Part shown: positions 15,233 through 22,858 of the stretch, piece after piece | Layout of the letters: the number at the start of each line of letters is the position of its first letter | How positions within the stretch are numbered: the first letter of the stretch is position 1 | Assembly: GCF_001642995.1 (NCBI RefSeq) | Contig: NZ_LOHS01000079.1 | Span: forward strand, 1 to 64,000 | DNA length: 64,000 nucleotides | Reading direction: 5' to 3' | Origin: Streptomyces jeddahensis | Lineage (GTDB): Bacteria > Actinomycetota > Actinomycetes > Streptomycetales > Streptomycetaceae | Notes under the pieces: generated by a model | Database searches by the model: none | What the model saw: the letters and a program-made list of their open reading frames with translations, nothing else | Told to the model about the DNA's origin: nothing | Made by a program: the position numbers and the translations under genes

Positions 15233-15312
15233 TGAGCAACATGGTCAAGCTTCCGCAGGGTTGGCAACGGCCTAGCGGGGGTCCACCTCCCCATCCCCAA
15301 GGAGGGACCGTC

Positions 15313-15498
15313 ATGCCACTCGTCGCCATCGTCGTCGCCGCCCTCGCCATCGGATTTGAGCAGCTCATCCAGTGGAAGTACGGGCCGATGGGCATCATCG
15401 CCTTCGTCGCCCTGACCATCGGCCTGAAGGCCAAGAACACCATGGTCAGCAGCATCGGGGCCGTGATCCTCGTGATGCTGCTCGCCCAGTCCGGCTGA
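15313..15498 (+). CDS. Small membrane protein 3, GFEQLxQWxYGPMG family
   Basis: 61 residues: MPLVAIVVAALAI, then GFEQLIQWKYGPMG, a hydrophobic segment, the basic turn KAKN and SSIGAVILVMLLAQ. The ATG has a near-perfect AAGGAGGG ribosome site. It is divergent from regulator 3 and followed by a hairpin at 15522. With three copies in 3.5 kb the family is clearly maintained, but I know no characterised member. Confidence 0.82.
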   Translation: MPLVAIVVAALAIGFEQLIQWKYGPMGIIAFVALTIGLKAKNTMVSSIGAVILVMLLAQSG

Positions 15499-15521
15499 CC
15501 GGGCCCCAGTACGGCTGGCTG

Positions 15522-15543
15522 GGCTCCCTTCCGGAGGGGAGCC
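15522..15543 (+). terminator. Hairpin after small membrane protein 3
   Basis: GGCTCCC (15522-15528) pairs with GGGAGCC (15537-15543) across an 8-base loop, 24 bases after the stop codon. There is no U-tract, which is usual for streptomycete terminators. Confidence 0.5.
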
Positions 15544-15606
15544 GGGAGCCCGGTCACGCCTCAGCTCCCGCACACCACCTACACCCACGCCCCCACGGTG
15601 TGCGGG

Positions 15607-15789
15607 TCATACGTGAACAGAAATGCCGGCAGTCAGAAGATGTCCGGCCCCGTCGGGCGTCGCATCCAGCCGATAGCGCCCGCCCGCGAACCCGCCGTCG
15701 TCGGCGATCTCCAGCACGAGGCTCGCCGACGACGCGTACGTACGGGCTTCCAGGGCCCGTACGACGTCCAGGATCCGCACCCACAGATG
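15607..15789 (-). pseudogene. Remnant of an Eis-like GNAT acetyltransferase (sterol-carrier-like C-terminal part)
   Basis: About 60 codons read LWVRILDVVRALEARTYAS, then LVLEIADDGGFAGGRYRLDA and TPDGA, before losing similarity and stopping. This is the pattern of the SCP2-like C-terminal domain of Eis-family acetyltransferases (LWxRxxDVxxALxARxY...GRxxL...PDGA). The N-terminal acetyltransferase domains and the end of the domain are missing, and no start codon or ribosome site is present. It lies directly after the asparaginase terminator and looks like a decayed or deleted gene. Confidence 0.6.
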
Positions 15790-15800
15790 GCGGCCCCGCC

Positions 15801-15827
15801 GACGCGCCCCCGCAGGCGGGGCGCGTC
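15801..15827 (-). terminator. Hairpin at the end of the asparaginase gene
   Basis: GACGCGCCCCCGC and GCGGGGCGCGTC form a long GC stem with one bulge and a very short loop. The stem starts at the asparaginase stop codon. Confidence 0.55.
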
Positions 15828-16815
15828 AGAACGTCGCCCGTACCGCGCCCACCTCGCGCCCCCCGCCCCACAGCGGCGCGTGGCCGATGCGCTCGAGTAC
15901 CGGGGCGTCCAGGCCCGCCAGGGTCAGGGCGCGTGCCAGTACCGGCCCCAGTGCCCGCGTCGCGCCGTCCTCGATCTTGAACGCCAGTGCGCGGCCGTCC
16001 GGCAGGGCGACGGCCTGGACGGCCTCGGCGCCCATCTTCGACAGGACGCCTGGCACCTCGCGCATGAGCCAGGTGTCGGGTCGGCGCGTACCGGCCACGT
16101 ACTCGGGGTGGGCCCGCATCGCGTCCGCCACCCGCCGCTCGGCGGACCCTTCGGGCGCGAGCACGAAGTGGCGGAAGGCGCGCGCCAGCCCCGTGAGGCT
16201 GATCGCCATCAGCGGCGCCCCGCACCCGTCCGTACCGACCGCGGCGACGGACTCCCCGGCCGCCTCCTCCACCACGGACAGGACGAGGCGCTGCAGCGGA
16301 TGGTCGGGGTCCAGGTAGGTGTCCGCGGACCACTCGTTCAGCCCGCACGCCGCCAGCATCGCCGCATGCTTGCCGGAGCAGTTCATCGTGACCGGGTCCC
16401 GGACAAGGCCGGCTGCCAGATACGTCTCGGCCTCCGCCGCGTCCAGCGGCAGATCGGCGGGGCACTGCAGCTGCCCGGCCGTCAGCCCGTTCTCGGCCAG
16501 CATCTTGTGTACGAGGTCGCGGTGGAACTCCTCGCCGGAGTGGCTCGCTGCGGCCAGTGCCAGCCGCTCCCCCGACAGGTCGAGCCCGGCGCGCAGGACG
16601 GCCGCGGCCTGCATCGGCTTGTTCGAGGAGCGCGGGAAGACGGGCGCCGTCACATCGCCCAGCGCCAGCTCCACGCTCCCGTCCGCCCCCAGCAGGACGA
16701 GGCTGCCCCGGTGGTGGCCCTCGACGAAGCCGGTCCGCACGACGTCGGCGAGGACCGGGGGTATGGCGGGCACGGACGACGTGCCGGCGGCGGGGGAGCC
16801 GGAACAGGAGGTCAT
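15826..16815 (-). CDS. Asparaginase II family protein
   Basis: 329 residues matching the asparaginase II (rhizobial-type thermolabile) family rather than the bacterial type I/II amidohydrolase fold. Recognisable blocks are RTGFVEGHHRGSLVLLGADG, FPRSSNKPMQAAAVL, ASHSGEEFH, MNCSGKHAAMLAACG, GTDGCGAPLMAISL and KIEDGATRAL. The Ser/Lys-containing SSNKP and the CSGKH motifs are hallmarks of the family. It should hydrolyse L-asparagine to aspartate and ammonia in the cytoplasm. It is a single gene with its own hairpin, upstream of the acetyltransferase remnant. Confidence 0.9.
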   Translation of the reverse strand: MTSCSGSPAAGTSSVPAIPPVLADVVRTGFVEGHHRGSLVLLGADGSVELALGDVTAPVFPRSSNKPMQAAAVLRAGLDLSGERLALAAASHSGEEFHRDLVHKMLAENGLTAGQLQCPADLPLDAAEAETYLAAGLVRDPVTMNCSGKHAAMLAACGLNEWSADTYLDPDHPLQRLVLSVVEEAAGESVAAVGTDGCGAPLMAISLTGLARAFRHFVLAPEGSAERRVADAMRAHPEYVAGTRRPDTWLMREVPGVLSKMGAEAVQAVALPDGRALAFKIEDGATRALGPVLARALTLAGLDAPVLERIGHAPLWGGGREVGAVRATF

Positions 16816-16884
16816 GGGGTACGGCCTTCCGGGCTGAACGGACCCGTCCCGGCCGGGGCCGCCGGGATCTCCGGCGGCCCCACG

Positions 16885-17871
16885 TCACGCGAGCAGGTCG
16901 TCTACTTGTGCTTCGCCATCACGGTACCTGCGGGCGATCTCGGCACTGCACTCGTCGGTCGTGCGCTGGAACTGCCGACGGCGCCGGGAGACCTCCTGCT
17001 CGTACTGCACGAGGCGGCTCATGGCGCTGTGCAGTTCCAGGTTCGTGCGGGCTTCCAGGTCCGAGAGCGCGACCTCGGCGAGCATGTCGGCGGCAAGCTG
17101 CCGGTACTCCTCGCTGTAGGGCGTGCCGAGTGTCACATGCCGGGCGGAGGACCGGTTGCGGGCGGGCTGGTCGGTGAGGATCTCCGCGAGCCGGTCGACG
17201 ATTGAGGACGAGGCCACCGGGTCGGGCACATGAGCGCCCGCCGGGCCCGGCAGCCCGGCGTCGCCGACACCGTCCAGTGGGCCACCGCCTGCACGCACAC
17301 CGGTACCAGCACCAGCTCCGGTGCCCGTACCCGCACCACAACCAGAACCAGCAGCACCACCAGAACCACCAGAACCGGCGCCCGTTCCAGCGGCACCGGC
17401 ACCCGTTCCAGCGGCACCGGCGCCCGTACCGGCGGCCATCGCACCACGGGCCGTTCCCCCACGGCGCGCCAGCTCCGCTCGGAGGATGTCGATCCGCCCC
17501 TGCAGCAGCCTCCGCACATAGCTGAGATCGGCCTCGTGCCGCTGTGCGTCGCGGCGCAGGGCACGCAGCTCGGGCAGCCGCAGCATGGTCGGTTCGTCCT
17601 CGGCCGAGCCCTGGGGCTCGGGCTGCGGGGGCTGCGGGTACCAGCCACCGCCGACCGCCGGAGTGGACGGGCTGCCGCTCCGCTGCAGGGGCGGCCGGAA
17701 CGCCCCTTCACCGCCCAGCGCCGCGAGCGCCTGGGCGATGCCCGTATCGCCGCCGGTCCCCCCGTCGTCCTCATGGCGGACCTGCCCCGCGTAGCCCCCG
17801 TGGTCGGCGGGCGGGCTCGTGCGGGTCTGTGGCACGGGCGCGGCGGGCTGCCCGGTGCTCGGTGTGCTCAT
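16885..17871 (-). CDS. rsiG: Cyclic-di-GMP-dependent anti-sigma factor RsiG
   Basis: 328 residues. Two copies of the RsiG signature E(X)3S(X)2R(X)3Q(X)3D are exact: E113-S117-R120-Q124-D128 and E291-S295-R298-Q302-D306. In Streptomyces venezuelae these paired motifs bind a cyclic-di-GMP dimer and let RsiG hold the sporulation sigma factor WhiG inactive. Each motif lies on a predicted long helix. Between them is a Gly/Ala/Thr low-complexity linker (about residues 137-200) encoded by short tandem DNA repeats. The N-terminal 95 residues are disordered; an internal Met at 96 is a less likely start. Confidence 0.93.
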   Translation of the reverse strand: MSTPSTGQPAAPVPQTRTSPPADHGGYAGQVRHEDDGGTGGDTGIAQALAALGGEGAFRPPLQRSGSPSTPAVGGGWYPQPPQPEPQGSAEDEPTMLRLPELRALRRDAQRHEADLSYVRRLLQGRIDILRAELARRGGTARGAMAAGTGAGAAGTGAGAAGTGAGSGGSGGAAGSGCGAGTGTGAGAGTGVRAGGGPLDGVGDAGLPGPAGAHVPDPVASSSIVDRLAEILTDQPARNRSSARHVTLGTPYSEEYRQLAADMLAEVALSDLEARTNLELHSAMSRLVQYEQEVSRRRRQFQRTTDECSAEIARRYRDGEAQVDDLLA

Positions 17872-18134
17872 GCGTCTCTACCGTCCCCTCGACCGGCGAG
17901 GTGAGCGCGTGCGGTGCTCCCGCACGTCTCACTGCGTGTGAGCATCGTGCCACCCCAGGTGGCCGCCATGGGGACGAGTGCGCCCCATCCGCCCCGGATG
18001 GGCGCTTCGGGAGCATGCCAAGACGGGCCCGAGAACGGCCGGGCGGGACCGGAGGCAGCCCGGTACAGGGCAGGCCGACCTGGGACGACAACCCGAAAGG
18101 GGGGCGCTGCCGACGCCGCGGCATGATGGTCCGT

Positions 18135-18560
18135 ATGCGTGCAGTGGTGCAGAGGGTGGACGGCGCGAGCGTCGTCGTGGACGGTGAGACGGTCGGCGAG
18201 ATCAGCGGCGAGGGCCTGTGCGTCCTCGTGGGGGTCACCCACGAGGACACCAAGGAGAAGGCGGCCCAGCTCGCCCGCAAGCTCTGGTCGATCCGCATGC
18301 TGTCCGACGAGCGGTCGTGCAGCGACATCGACGCCCCGCTGCTGGTCATCAGCCAGTTCACGCTCTACGGGGACGCCCGCAAGGGCCGCCGCCCCACCTG
18401 GAACGCCGCAGCCCCCGGCGATGTCGCCGAGCCGCTCGTGGACGAGGTCGTGGCCCAGCTGCGCTCGCTGGGCGCGACCGTGGCGACGGGCCGGTTCGGC
18501 GCGAAGATGCGTGTGTCGCTGACGAACGACGGCCCGTTCACGGTGCTCCTGGAGACCTGA
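18135..18560 (+). CDS. dtd: D-aminoacyl-tRNA deacylase
   Basis: 141 residues, the normal DTD length. MRAVVQRVDGASVVVDGE opens the fold. The two active-site motifs are SQFTLYGD and NDGPFTVLLE; the usual second motif is NxGPVT, and here Val is replaced by Phe while the Gly-Pro is kept. The enzyme removes D-amino acids (and glycine from tRNA-Ala) from charged tRNA. The start was set by family length; an ATG at 18123 is in frame just upstream. Confidence 0.95.
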   Translation: MRAVVQRVDGASVVVDGETVGEISGEGLCVLVGVTHEDTKEKAAQLARKLWSIRMLSDERSCSDIDAPLLVISQFTLYGDARKGRRPTWNAAAPGDVAEPLVDEVVAQLRSLGATVATGRFGAKMRVSLTNDGPFTVLLET

Positions 18561-18568
18561 CGCCCGGC

Positions 18569-19549
18569 CTACGGCTCCACGACGACTTCCTGAGCCGCCG
18601 CCGTCGTGTCGGCGATGAGCCGCGCGTCCACCGGCACGTTGCGCTTCACCAGCGCCAGCGCGATCGGGCCGAGCTCATGGTGGCGTACGGAGGTCGTGAC
18701 GAAGCCGATCTTGCGGCCGTCCGGGCCGTCGTCGGCGAGCCGGATGTCGGCGCCGTGCGGCGGCAGATGGACCTCGCTGCCGTCCAGGTGCAGGAAGACC
18801 AGCCGACGTGGCGGCTTGCCGAGGTTCTGCACCCGCGCGACGGTCTCCTGACCCCGGTAGCAGCCCTTCTGGAGGTGGACGGCGGTGCCGATCCAGCCCA
18901 GCTCGTGCGGGATGGTGCGATGGTCGGTCTCGAAACCGAGCCGCGGCCGGTGGGCCTCGACGCGCAGGGCCTCGTACGCGAGGATGCCGGCCGCCGGGCC
19001 GCTGCGCTCGGCGTACGACTCCAGCTGGGCCCGCGGCAGGAAGAGGTCGCGGCCGTGTGCGGTCTCGCGTACGACGACGCCGTCGGGCACCTCGGCGATG
19101 GAACCGGCCGGCAGATGGACCACCGCGAACTCGTCGGTCCGGTCGGCGACTTCGACGCGGTAGAAGAACTTCATGGACTCCAGGTAGGCGATGAGCGCGT
19201 CCTGCGTGCCGGGTTCGACGTGCGCCCAGACCGTCTCGCCGTCGTCGACGAGGTACAGCGCGTGCTCGATGTGGCCGTGCGCGGAGAGGATCAGCGCCTC
19301 GGTGGCCTGACCCGCCGGGAGCTCGCTGACGTGCTGGGTGAGCAGCAGGTGCAGCCAGCTCAGCCGGTCGTCGCCGCTGACCGTGACGACGCCGCGGTGC
19401 GAGAGGTCGACGAAGCCGGTGCCGTCAGCGAGGGCACGCTGCTCACGGAACAGGTCGCCGTAGTGGGCCGCTACGCCTTCGTCCATGCCCTCGGCGGGCA
19501 CGGCGCCGGGCAGGGAGAGCAGAGGGCTGCGCTTCGATAGTTGCTGCAT
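18569..19549 (-). CDS. ygfZ: YgfZ/GcvT-family folate-binding protein (Fe-S cluster maintenance)
   Basis: About 326 residues with the diagnostic motif KGCYRGQE (Cys essential for YgfZ function) and an N-terminal GcvT-like tetrahydrofolate-binding fold (FVDLSHRGVVTVSGDDRLSWLH). YgfZ/IBA57 proteins help assemble or repair certain iron-sulfur enzymes. It converges with dtd, with an 8-base gap. ATG 19549 is taken as the start; a GTG two codons earlier (19555) is also open. The nur gene lies just to the right on the same strand. Confidence 0.92.
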   Translation of the reverse strand: MQQLSKRSPLLSLPGAVPAEGMDEGVAAHYGDLFREQRALADGTGFVDLSHRGVVTVSGDDRLSWLHLLLTQHVSELPAGQATEALILSAHGHIEHALYLVDDGETVWAHVEPGTQDALIAYLESMKFFYRVEVADRTDEFAVVHLPAGSIAEVPDGVVVRETAHGRDLFLPRAQLESYAERSGPAAGILAYEALRVEAHRPRLGFETDHRTIPHELGWIGTAVHLQKGCYRGQETVARVQNLGKPPRRLVFLHLDGSEVHLPPHGADIRLADDGPDGRKIGFVTTSVRHHELGPIALALVKRNVPVDARLIADTTAAAQEVVVEP

Positions 19550-19583
19550 ATCCACTCACACTACGACCCGGTGGTCGTCTTTT

Positions 19584-20045
19584 TTATTTCTCGGGTTTCC
19601 CGGCCGGGCTCTCCGCCCCGGTACCGGCCGCCGAGCCGCAGTCCCTGCACCGCCCGAAGATCGCGAAGTGCTTCATATCGGTGTCGAAACCGAAGGTGTC
19701 CCGGAGCTTCGCGGTGAACTCGGCCGCGATCGCGACATCGGCCTCGATGACGTTCGTGCAGTCGCGGCACACCAGATGGATGTGGTGGTGGCGGTCGGCC
19801 AGGTGGTACGTCGGCGCTCCGTGCCCGAGGTGGGCGTGGCTGACCAGGCCGAGCTCCTCCAGGAGCTCCAGGGTCCGGTACACCGTGGAAATGTTGACCC
19901 CCGACGCCGTCTTCCGCACTTCGGAGAGGATGTCGTCGGGGGTCGCGTGCTCGAGGGTGTCGACGGCTTCCAGGACAAGCTGCCGCTGCGGGGTCAGCCG
20001 GTAGCCGCGCTGCCGCAGATCGCTCTTCCAGTCGGTGCTCACCAC
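19584..20045 (-). CDS. nur: Nickel-responsive Fur-family regulator Nur
   Basis: 153 residues. All seven metal ligands known for S. coelicolor Nur are at the same positions: H70, H72 and H126 (nickel site) and H33, H86, H88 and H90 (second site). The DNA-binding helix is NISTVYRTLELLEELG. Nur represses nickel uptake genes and the iron superoxide dismutase when nickel is plentiful. The C-terminus diverges after FGRCRDC into a Gly/Ala-rich tail. It is transcribed towards ygfZ. Confidence 0.93.
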   Translation of the reverse strand: MVSTDWKSDLRQRGYRLTPQRQLVLEAVDTLEHATPDDILSEVRKTASGVNISTVYRTLELLEELGLVSHAHLGHGAPTYHLADRHHHIHLVCRDCTNVIEADVAIAAEFTAKLRDTFGFDTDMKHFAIFGRCRDCGSAAGTGAESPAGKPEK

Positions 20046-20102
20046 ACCGGAAAGTCTAGGCGGCCTCGGGGAAATCAGGCCTCCGAGGACTGCTTCCCAG
20101 GA

Positions 20103-20678
20103 CTACTTGAAGAAGGCGATCCCGTCGTCCGGCATGTCGTCGGGGAGGGCCTTGGCCCAGCGCTCGACGTCCTCGGGCGTGACGACCTTCTTCAGCTGCG
20201 CCGACATGTACGGCCGCAGCGGCACCTCGGGGGTCTGCTTCTCGCCGACCCACATCAGGTCGCCCTTCACATACCCGTACAGCCGCTTGCCACCGCTGTA
20301 CGGGCCGGAGGCGGCGGTGCGCGCGACGGCGTCCGTGGCCAGGTCGATCTGCGGCTTCTTGTCGGCCAGCTCCCCGTACCAGACCTCGACGACACCGTCG
20401 TCGCGGACCATCACGACCTCGATCTTGCGGTCCTGGTCGATACGCCAGAAGCCGTGCTCGGACTCCAGCGGCCTGACCTTGTTGCCGTCGGTGTCGAGGA
20501 CCCAGGTGTGCGAGTGGTACGCGAGGAAGTCCCGCCCGTCATGGGTGAACGTGACTTCCTGGCCGAAGTTGGCCTTGTCGCCACCGGGGAAGTCGGTGAC
20601 ACCGGCGCCCGCCCAGTTGCCGAGGAGGAAGGCGAGGGGGACGAGGTCCTTGTGGAGGTCGGACGGGATCTCGATCAT
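20103..20678 (-). CDS. Nitrobindin-like (FABP/THAP4-type) haem-binding protein
   Basis: 191 residues. LAFLLGNWAGAG matches the GxWxGxG hallmark of bacterial nitrobindins, followed by alternating beta strands of a ten-stranded barrel (FGQEVTFTHDGRDFLAYHSH, GFWRIDQDRKIEVV). A C-terminal helical stretch carries histidine-poor sequence. Family members bind ferric haem and can isomerise peroxynitrite to nitrate. The haem ligand usually lies near the C-terminus and cannot be fixed with certainty here. It is transcribed towards nur and preceded by a 33-residue membrane protein gene. Confidence 0.85.
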   Translation of the reverse strand: MIEIPSDLHKDLVPLAFLLGNWAGAGVTDFPGGDKANFGQEVTFTHDGRDFLAYHSHTWVLDTDGNKVRPLESEHGFWRIDQDRKIEVVMVRDDGVVEVWYGELADKKPQIDLATDAVARTAASGPYSGGKRLYGYVKGDLMWVGEKQTPEVPLRPYMSAQLKKVVTPEDVERWAKALPDDMPDDGIAFFK

Positions 20679-20716
20679 GAGTTGCTCAGAACGTTTCCGG
20701 AAGAGGGTGACGGGGC

Positions 20717-20818
20717 TCAGCGCTGACCCTGGTACAGCTTCTTCACGGTCAGCCCGGCGAACGCGAGAACGCCGACGCAGACCAGAACCAGCAGGGCTTC
20801 GAAGAAAACCTCAAGCAC
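20717..20818 (-). CDS. 33-residue single-pass membrane protein
   Basis: The frame reads MLEVFFEALLVLVCVGVLAF followed by AGLTVKKLYQGQR: one hydrophobic helix with an acidic N-side and basic C-side. The GTG start has GAGGAG six bases upstream, a near-optimal ribosome site, which argues strongly that it is a gene. It lies 39 bases before the nitrobindin-like gene on the same strand. Function unknown. Confidence 0.72.
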   Translation of the reverse strand: MLEVFFEALLVLVCVGVLAFAGLTVKKLYQGQR

Positions 20819-20978
20819 GGGGTGCTCCTCGGGTGAGCGGTGGATGCGGTCCCCCACTCGGCGGGGCCGAGCACGGGAGAACAGGGGCCGGGCCCCAGCT
20901 TAGTCGGCCGGGGCCCGGGCCACTCCATGAGGTCCGCGACGCGGTCCGAGAAGCGGTTCGCGGCGCGATTGGCGACGC

Positions 20979-21974
20979 TCAGCCGAGCAGCTGGCTCTGC
21001 AGGATCACCGACTGGTGGAACGGGATCCCGGCCGTGCCGCCCTTCTTCTCGTGGAGGAGGAGAGCGATGGTGTCGCCTGCGGCCAGGTAGGCCTGTCGGA
21101 CCTGCTTCGCGCCGTACGGCTTGGACTCGGCGTAGACGTAGTACTGCGCGGTCCCAGACGAGTCCGAGGTGTCCCACTCCTTATCGAGCTTGCTCTCCGG
21201 GGACCCGGCGAGGGCCGCCCCGGGGACCGCCCCCACCTCCAGTTCGTAGTCCAGGAAGGCGTCCGCGTACGCGACCGATGTGAAGCGCAGCAGATAGACC
21301 CGGGAGACGGTGCCGTCGGGCATGGTCCAGCCGCGCGCCGCGATGTGCCGCAGCGCGGAGTCGGCCAGCGCCTGCTCTAGGTCCTTACGCCGGTCCTTGT
21401 CGTACTCCGAGACGTACTGCTCGACGGTCGTCCAGCCGCCGTCCAGTCGCTTGTCGGGCGTGGCCCCGGCAGGCGCGGGAAGCAGCAGCTCGCGCACGTC
21501 CGCGTGGTGGACCTCTGCTTCGTTGCTCTCGGTGAAGGGGCGCGGCGAGCCGGAGGGCAGTGCCGGAAGCGACAGCTCCGGATAGTCCCAGCGGCCGTCG
21601 TGCCGGGTCTCGAGGCCGGGCACATCGGTGCGTTCGAGGGAGGTGATGCCGAGCGCCGTTCCAGTGCCGACAGCACCGAACACCAGCACGGCGGCGGTCC
21701 AGCGGGCCAGGGCGCGCAGGACGCGGCGGTCCTTCGGCGGCGCGGACTGCGCCGGCGCGAGTGCCTCCGGCGGCAGCGGGGGCATGGGGGGCAGAGCGAC
21801 GGCGGTGGCTGCCGATGCCGCCCCGACCGGCATGGCGCCCCCGGCCGGGATCCCTGCGGGGTGCGCCGGAGCCGCCGGGTACGCCGGAGCCACAGAGGCC
21901 GCCGCGTACGCCGGGACCCCGTCGCCCCCTGGGACCTCCGGGGATGGCTGAGGGTCTGTGGTCGGCTGGCTCAT
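20979..21974 (-). CDS. Membrane-anchored Pro/Ala-rich protein, third gene of a three-gene operon
   Basis: 331 residues: an Ala/Pro-rich cytoplasmic segment (1-85), one transmembrane helix (about 88-110, ARWTAAVLVFGAVGTGTALG) and an extracytoplasmic domain of about 210 residues. That domain has no Cys and no motif I recognise. Its ATG overlaps the stop of the preceding gene by four bases. The three operon members share the build (disordered Pro-rich part, one helix, alpha/beta ectodomain) and phrases such as RELLLPAPAGATP / RLLLPVPEAYR, so they are probably distant paralogues. Confidence 0.8.
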   Translation of the reverse strand: MSQPTTDPQPSPEVPGGDGVPAYAAASVAPAYPAAPAHPAGIPAGGAMPVGAASAATAVALPPMPPLPPEALAPAQSAPPKDRRVLRALARWTAAVLVFGAVGTGTALGITSLERTDVPGLETRHDGRWDYPELSLPALPSGSPRPFTESNEAEVHHADVRELLLPAPAGATPDKRLDGGWTTVEQYVSEYDKDRRKDLEQALADSALRHIAARGWTMPDGTVSRVYLLRFTSVAYADAFLDYELEVGAVPGAALAGSPESKLDKEWDTSDSSGTAQYYVYAESKPYGAKQVRQAYLAAGDTIALLLHEKKGGTAGIPFHQSVILQSQLLG

Positions 21975-22858
21975 ACGTACTCCCCCGGGGACTCGATGTG
22001 GTCCAGTTGCTCGCGCAGCAGCTCGACGGCTTCGGCCTTGGAGAAGGGCTTGGAACCGTAGGCCTCCATGGACACGAACAGCTCGCCTTCGTAGGCGACG
22101 CAGCTCATCGCGTCGAGATCCGTGTCCTTGTCGGCGGGCATCAGATGGCACGTGGCGTTCTTGAAGCCCTTGACCGAGGGACCCTTGCGGAAGACGCCGA
22201 CCGCGTCGAACAGTCGCGTCTGAAACTTGTACATGTCACGCACAGCCTTCTTGTTCTCCATCTGCGCGATGGACACCTCGGCGACGCGGACATGGGTGTC
22301 GAAGGCGTACGAGCGCATCGCGACGCCCTTGAGCCGCAGCTTGTCGATGTACTTGCCGAATTCGCGGCGCTGCTTGCCCGTCAGGCCCCGGCCGGACGCC
22401 TTCATGAGGGCGACCGCCTCCTTGCCGCTCAGTTCGGCGTCATTGCCGTATTCGCCGATGTCGGGCCCGAGGCGGTAAGCCTCCGGTACGGGCAGCAGCA
22501 ACCGGGTGAGCTCGGTGTCGGCCCGGCCACGGCTCACGTCGCCCGCCGGGTCCTTGCCGGGCTTGGAGGCGTCGTCGTCCGCCCAGAGGACGGTGGGCGC
22601 GGTGCGGTCGGCGTCGTCCACGGTGACCTTGGTGTAGCCGAGACCGCCGACGAGGGCACCCAGGACGAGGACGGCGGGCAGCACCGTGCCGACGAGGCGG
22701 CGTGCACGCGACGGCCCAGGTTCAGGCGCAGGACCGGCTGAGGGCGCAGAACCGAAAGCGGGGGCAGGACCGGCTGAGGGCGCAGGACCGGTCGCGGGCG
22801 CGGGCCTGGGTGCGGCCTCGCCGGTGGGCCACGGAGTCGTGGGGTCCTCGTCGTTCAC
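21971..22858 (-). CDS. Membrane-anchored Pro/Ala-rich protein, second gene of the operon
   Basis: 295 residues: a repeated GPAPSAGPAP-type segment (about 20-48), one transmembrane helix (about 52-74) and an ectodomain containing LTRLLLPVPEAYRLGPDIGE, MRSYAFDTHVRVAEVSIAQM and a closing HIESPGEYV. Two cysteines (NATCHLM, AMSCVAY) could form a disulfide. GTG start overlapping the previous stop by four bases. Function unknown. Confidence 0.8.
   Translation of the reverse strand: MNDEDPTTPWPTGEAAPRPAPATGPAPSAGPAPAFGSAPSAGPAPEPGPSRARRLVGTVLPAVLVLGALVGGLGYTKVTVDDADRTAPTVLWADDDASKPGKDPAGDVSRGRADTELTRLLLPVPEAYRLGPDIGEYGNDAELSGKEAVALMKASGRGLTGKQRREFGKYIDKLRLKGVAMRSYAFDTHVRVAEVSIAQMENKKAVRDMYKFQTRLFDAVGVFRKGPSVKGFKNATCHLMPADKDTDLDAMSCVAYEGELFVSMEAYGSKPFSKAEAVELLREQLDHIESPGEYV

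Noticed and set aside
15184..15312. Longer form of small membrane protein 3 starting at ATG 15184
   Set aside because: The excellent ribosome site precedes ATG 15313, and the gapless alignment with the two paralogues begins there.
8564..15498. Prophage or integrative element
   Set aside because: No integrase, excisionase, replication, tail or transfer gene and no tRNA or att-like direct repeats at the ends.
8564..15498. Aminoglycoside resistance gene in the array
   Set aside because: The kinase has APH-like motifs twice, but the same motifs occur in many small-molecule kinases and nothing indicates drug modification.
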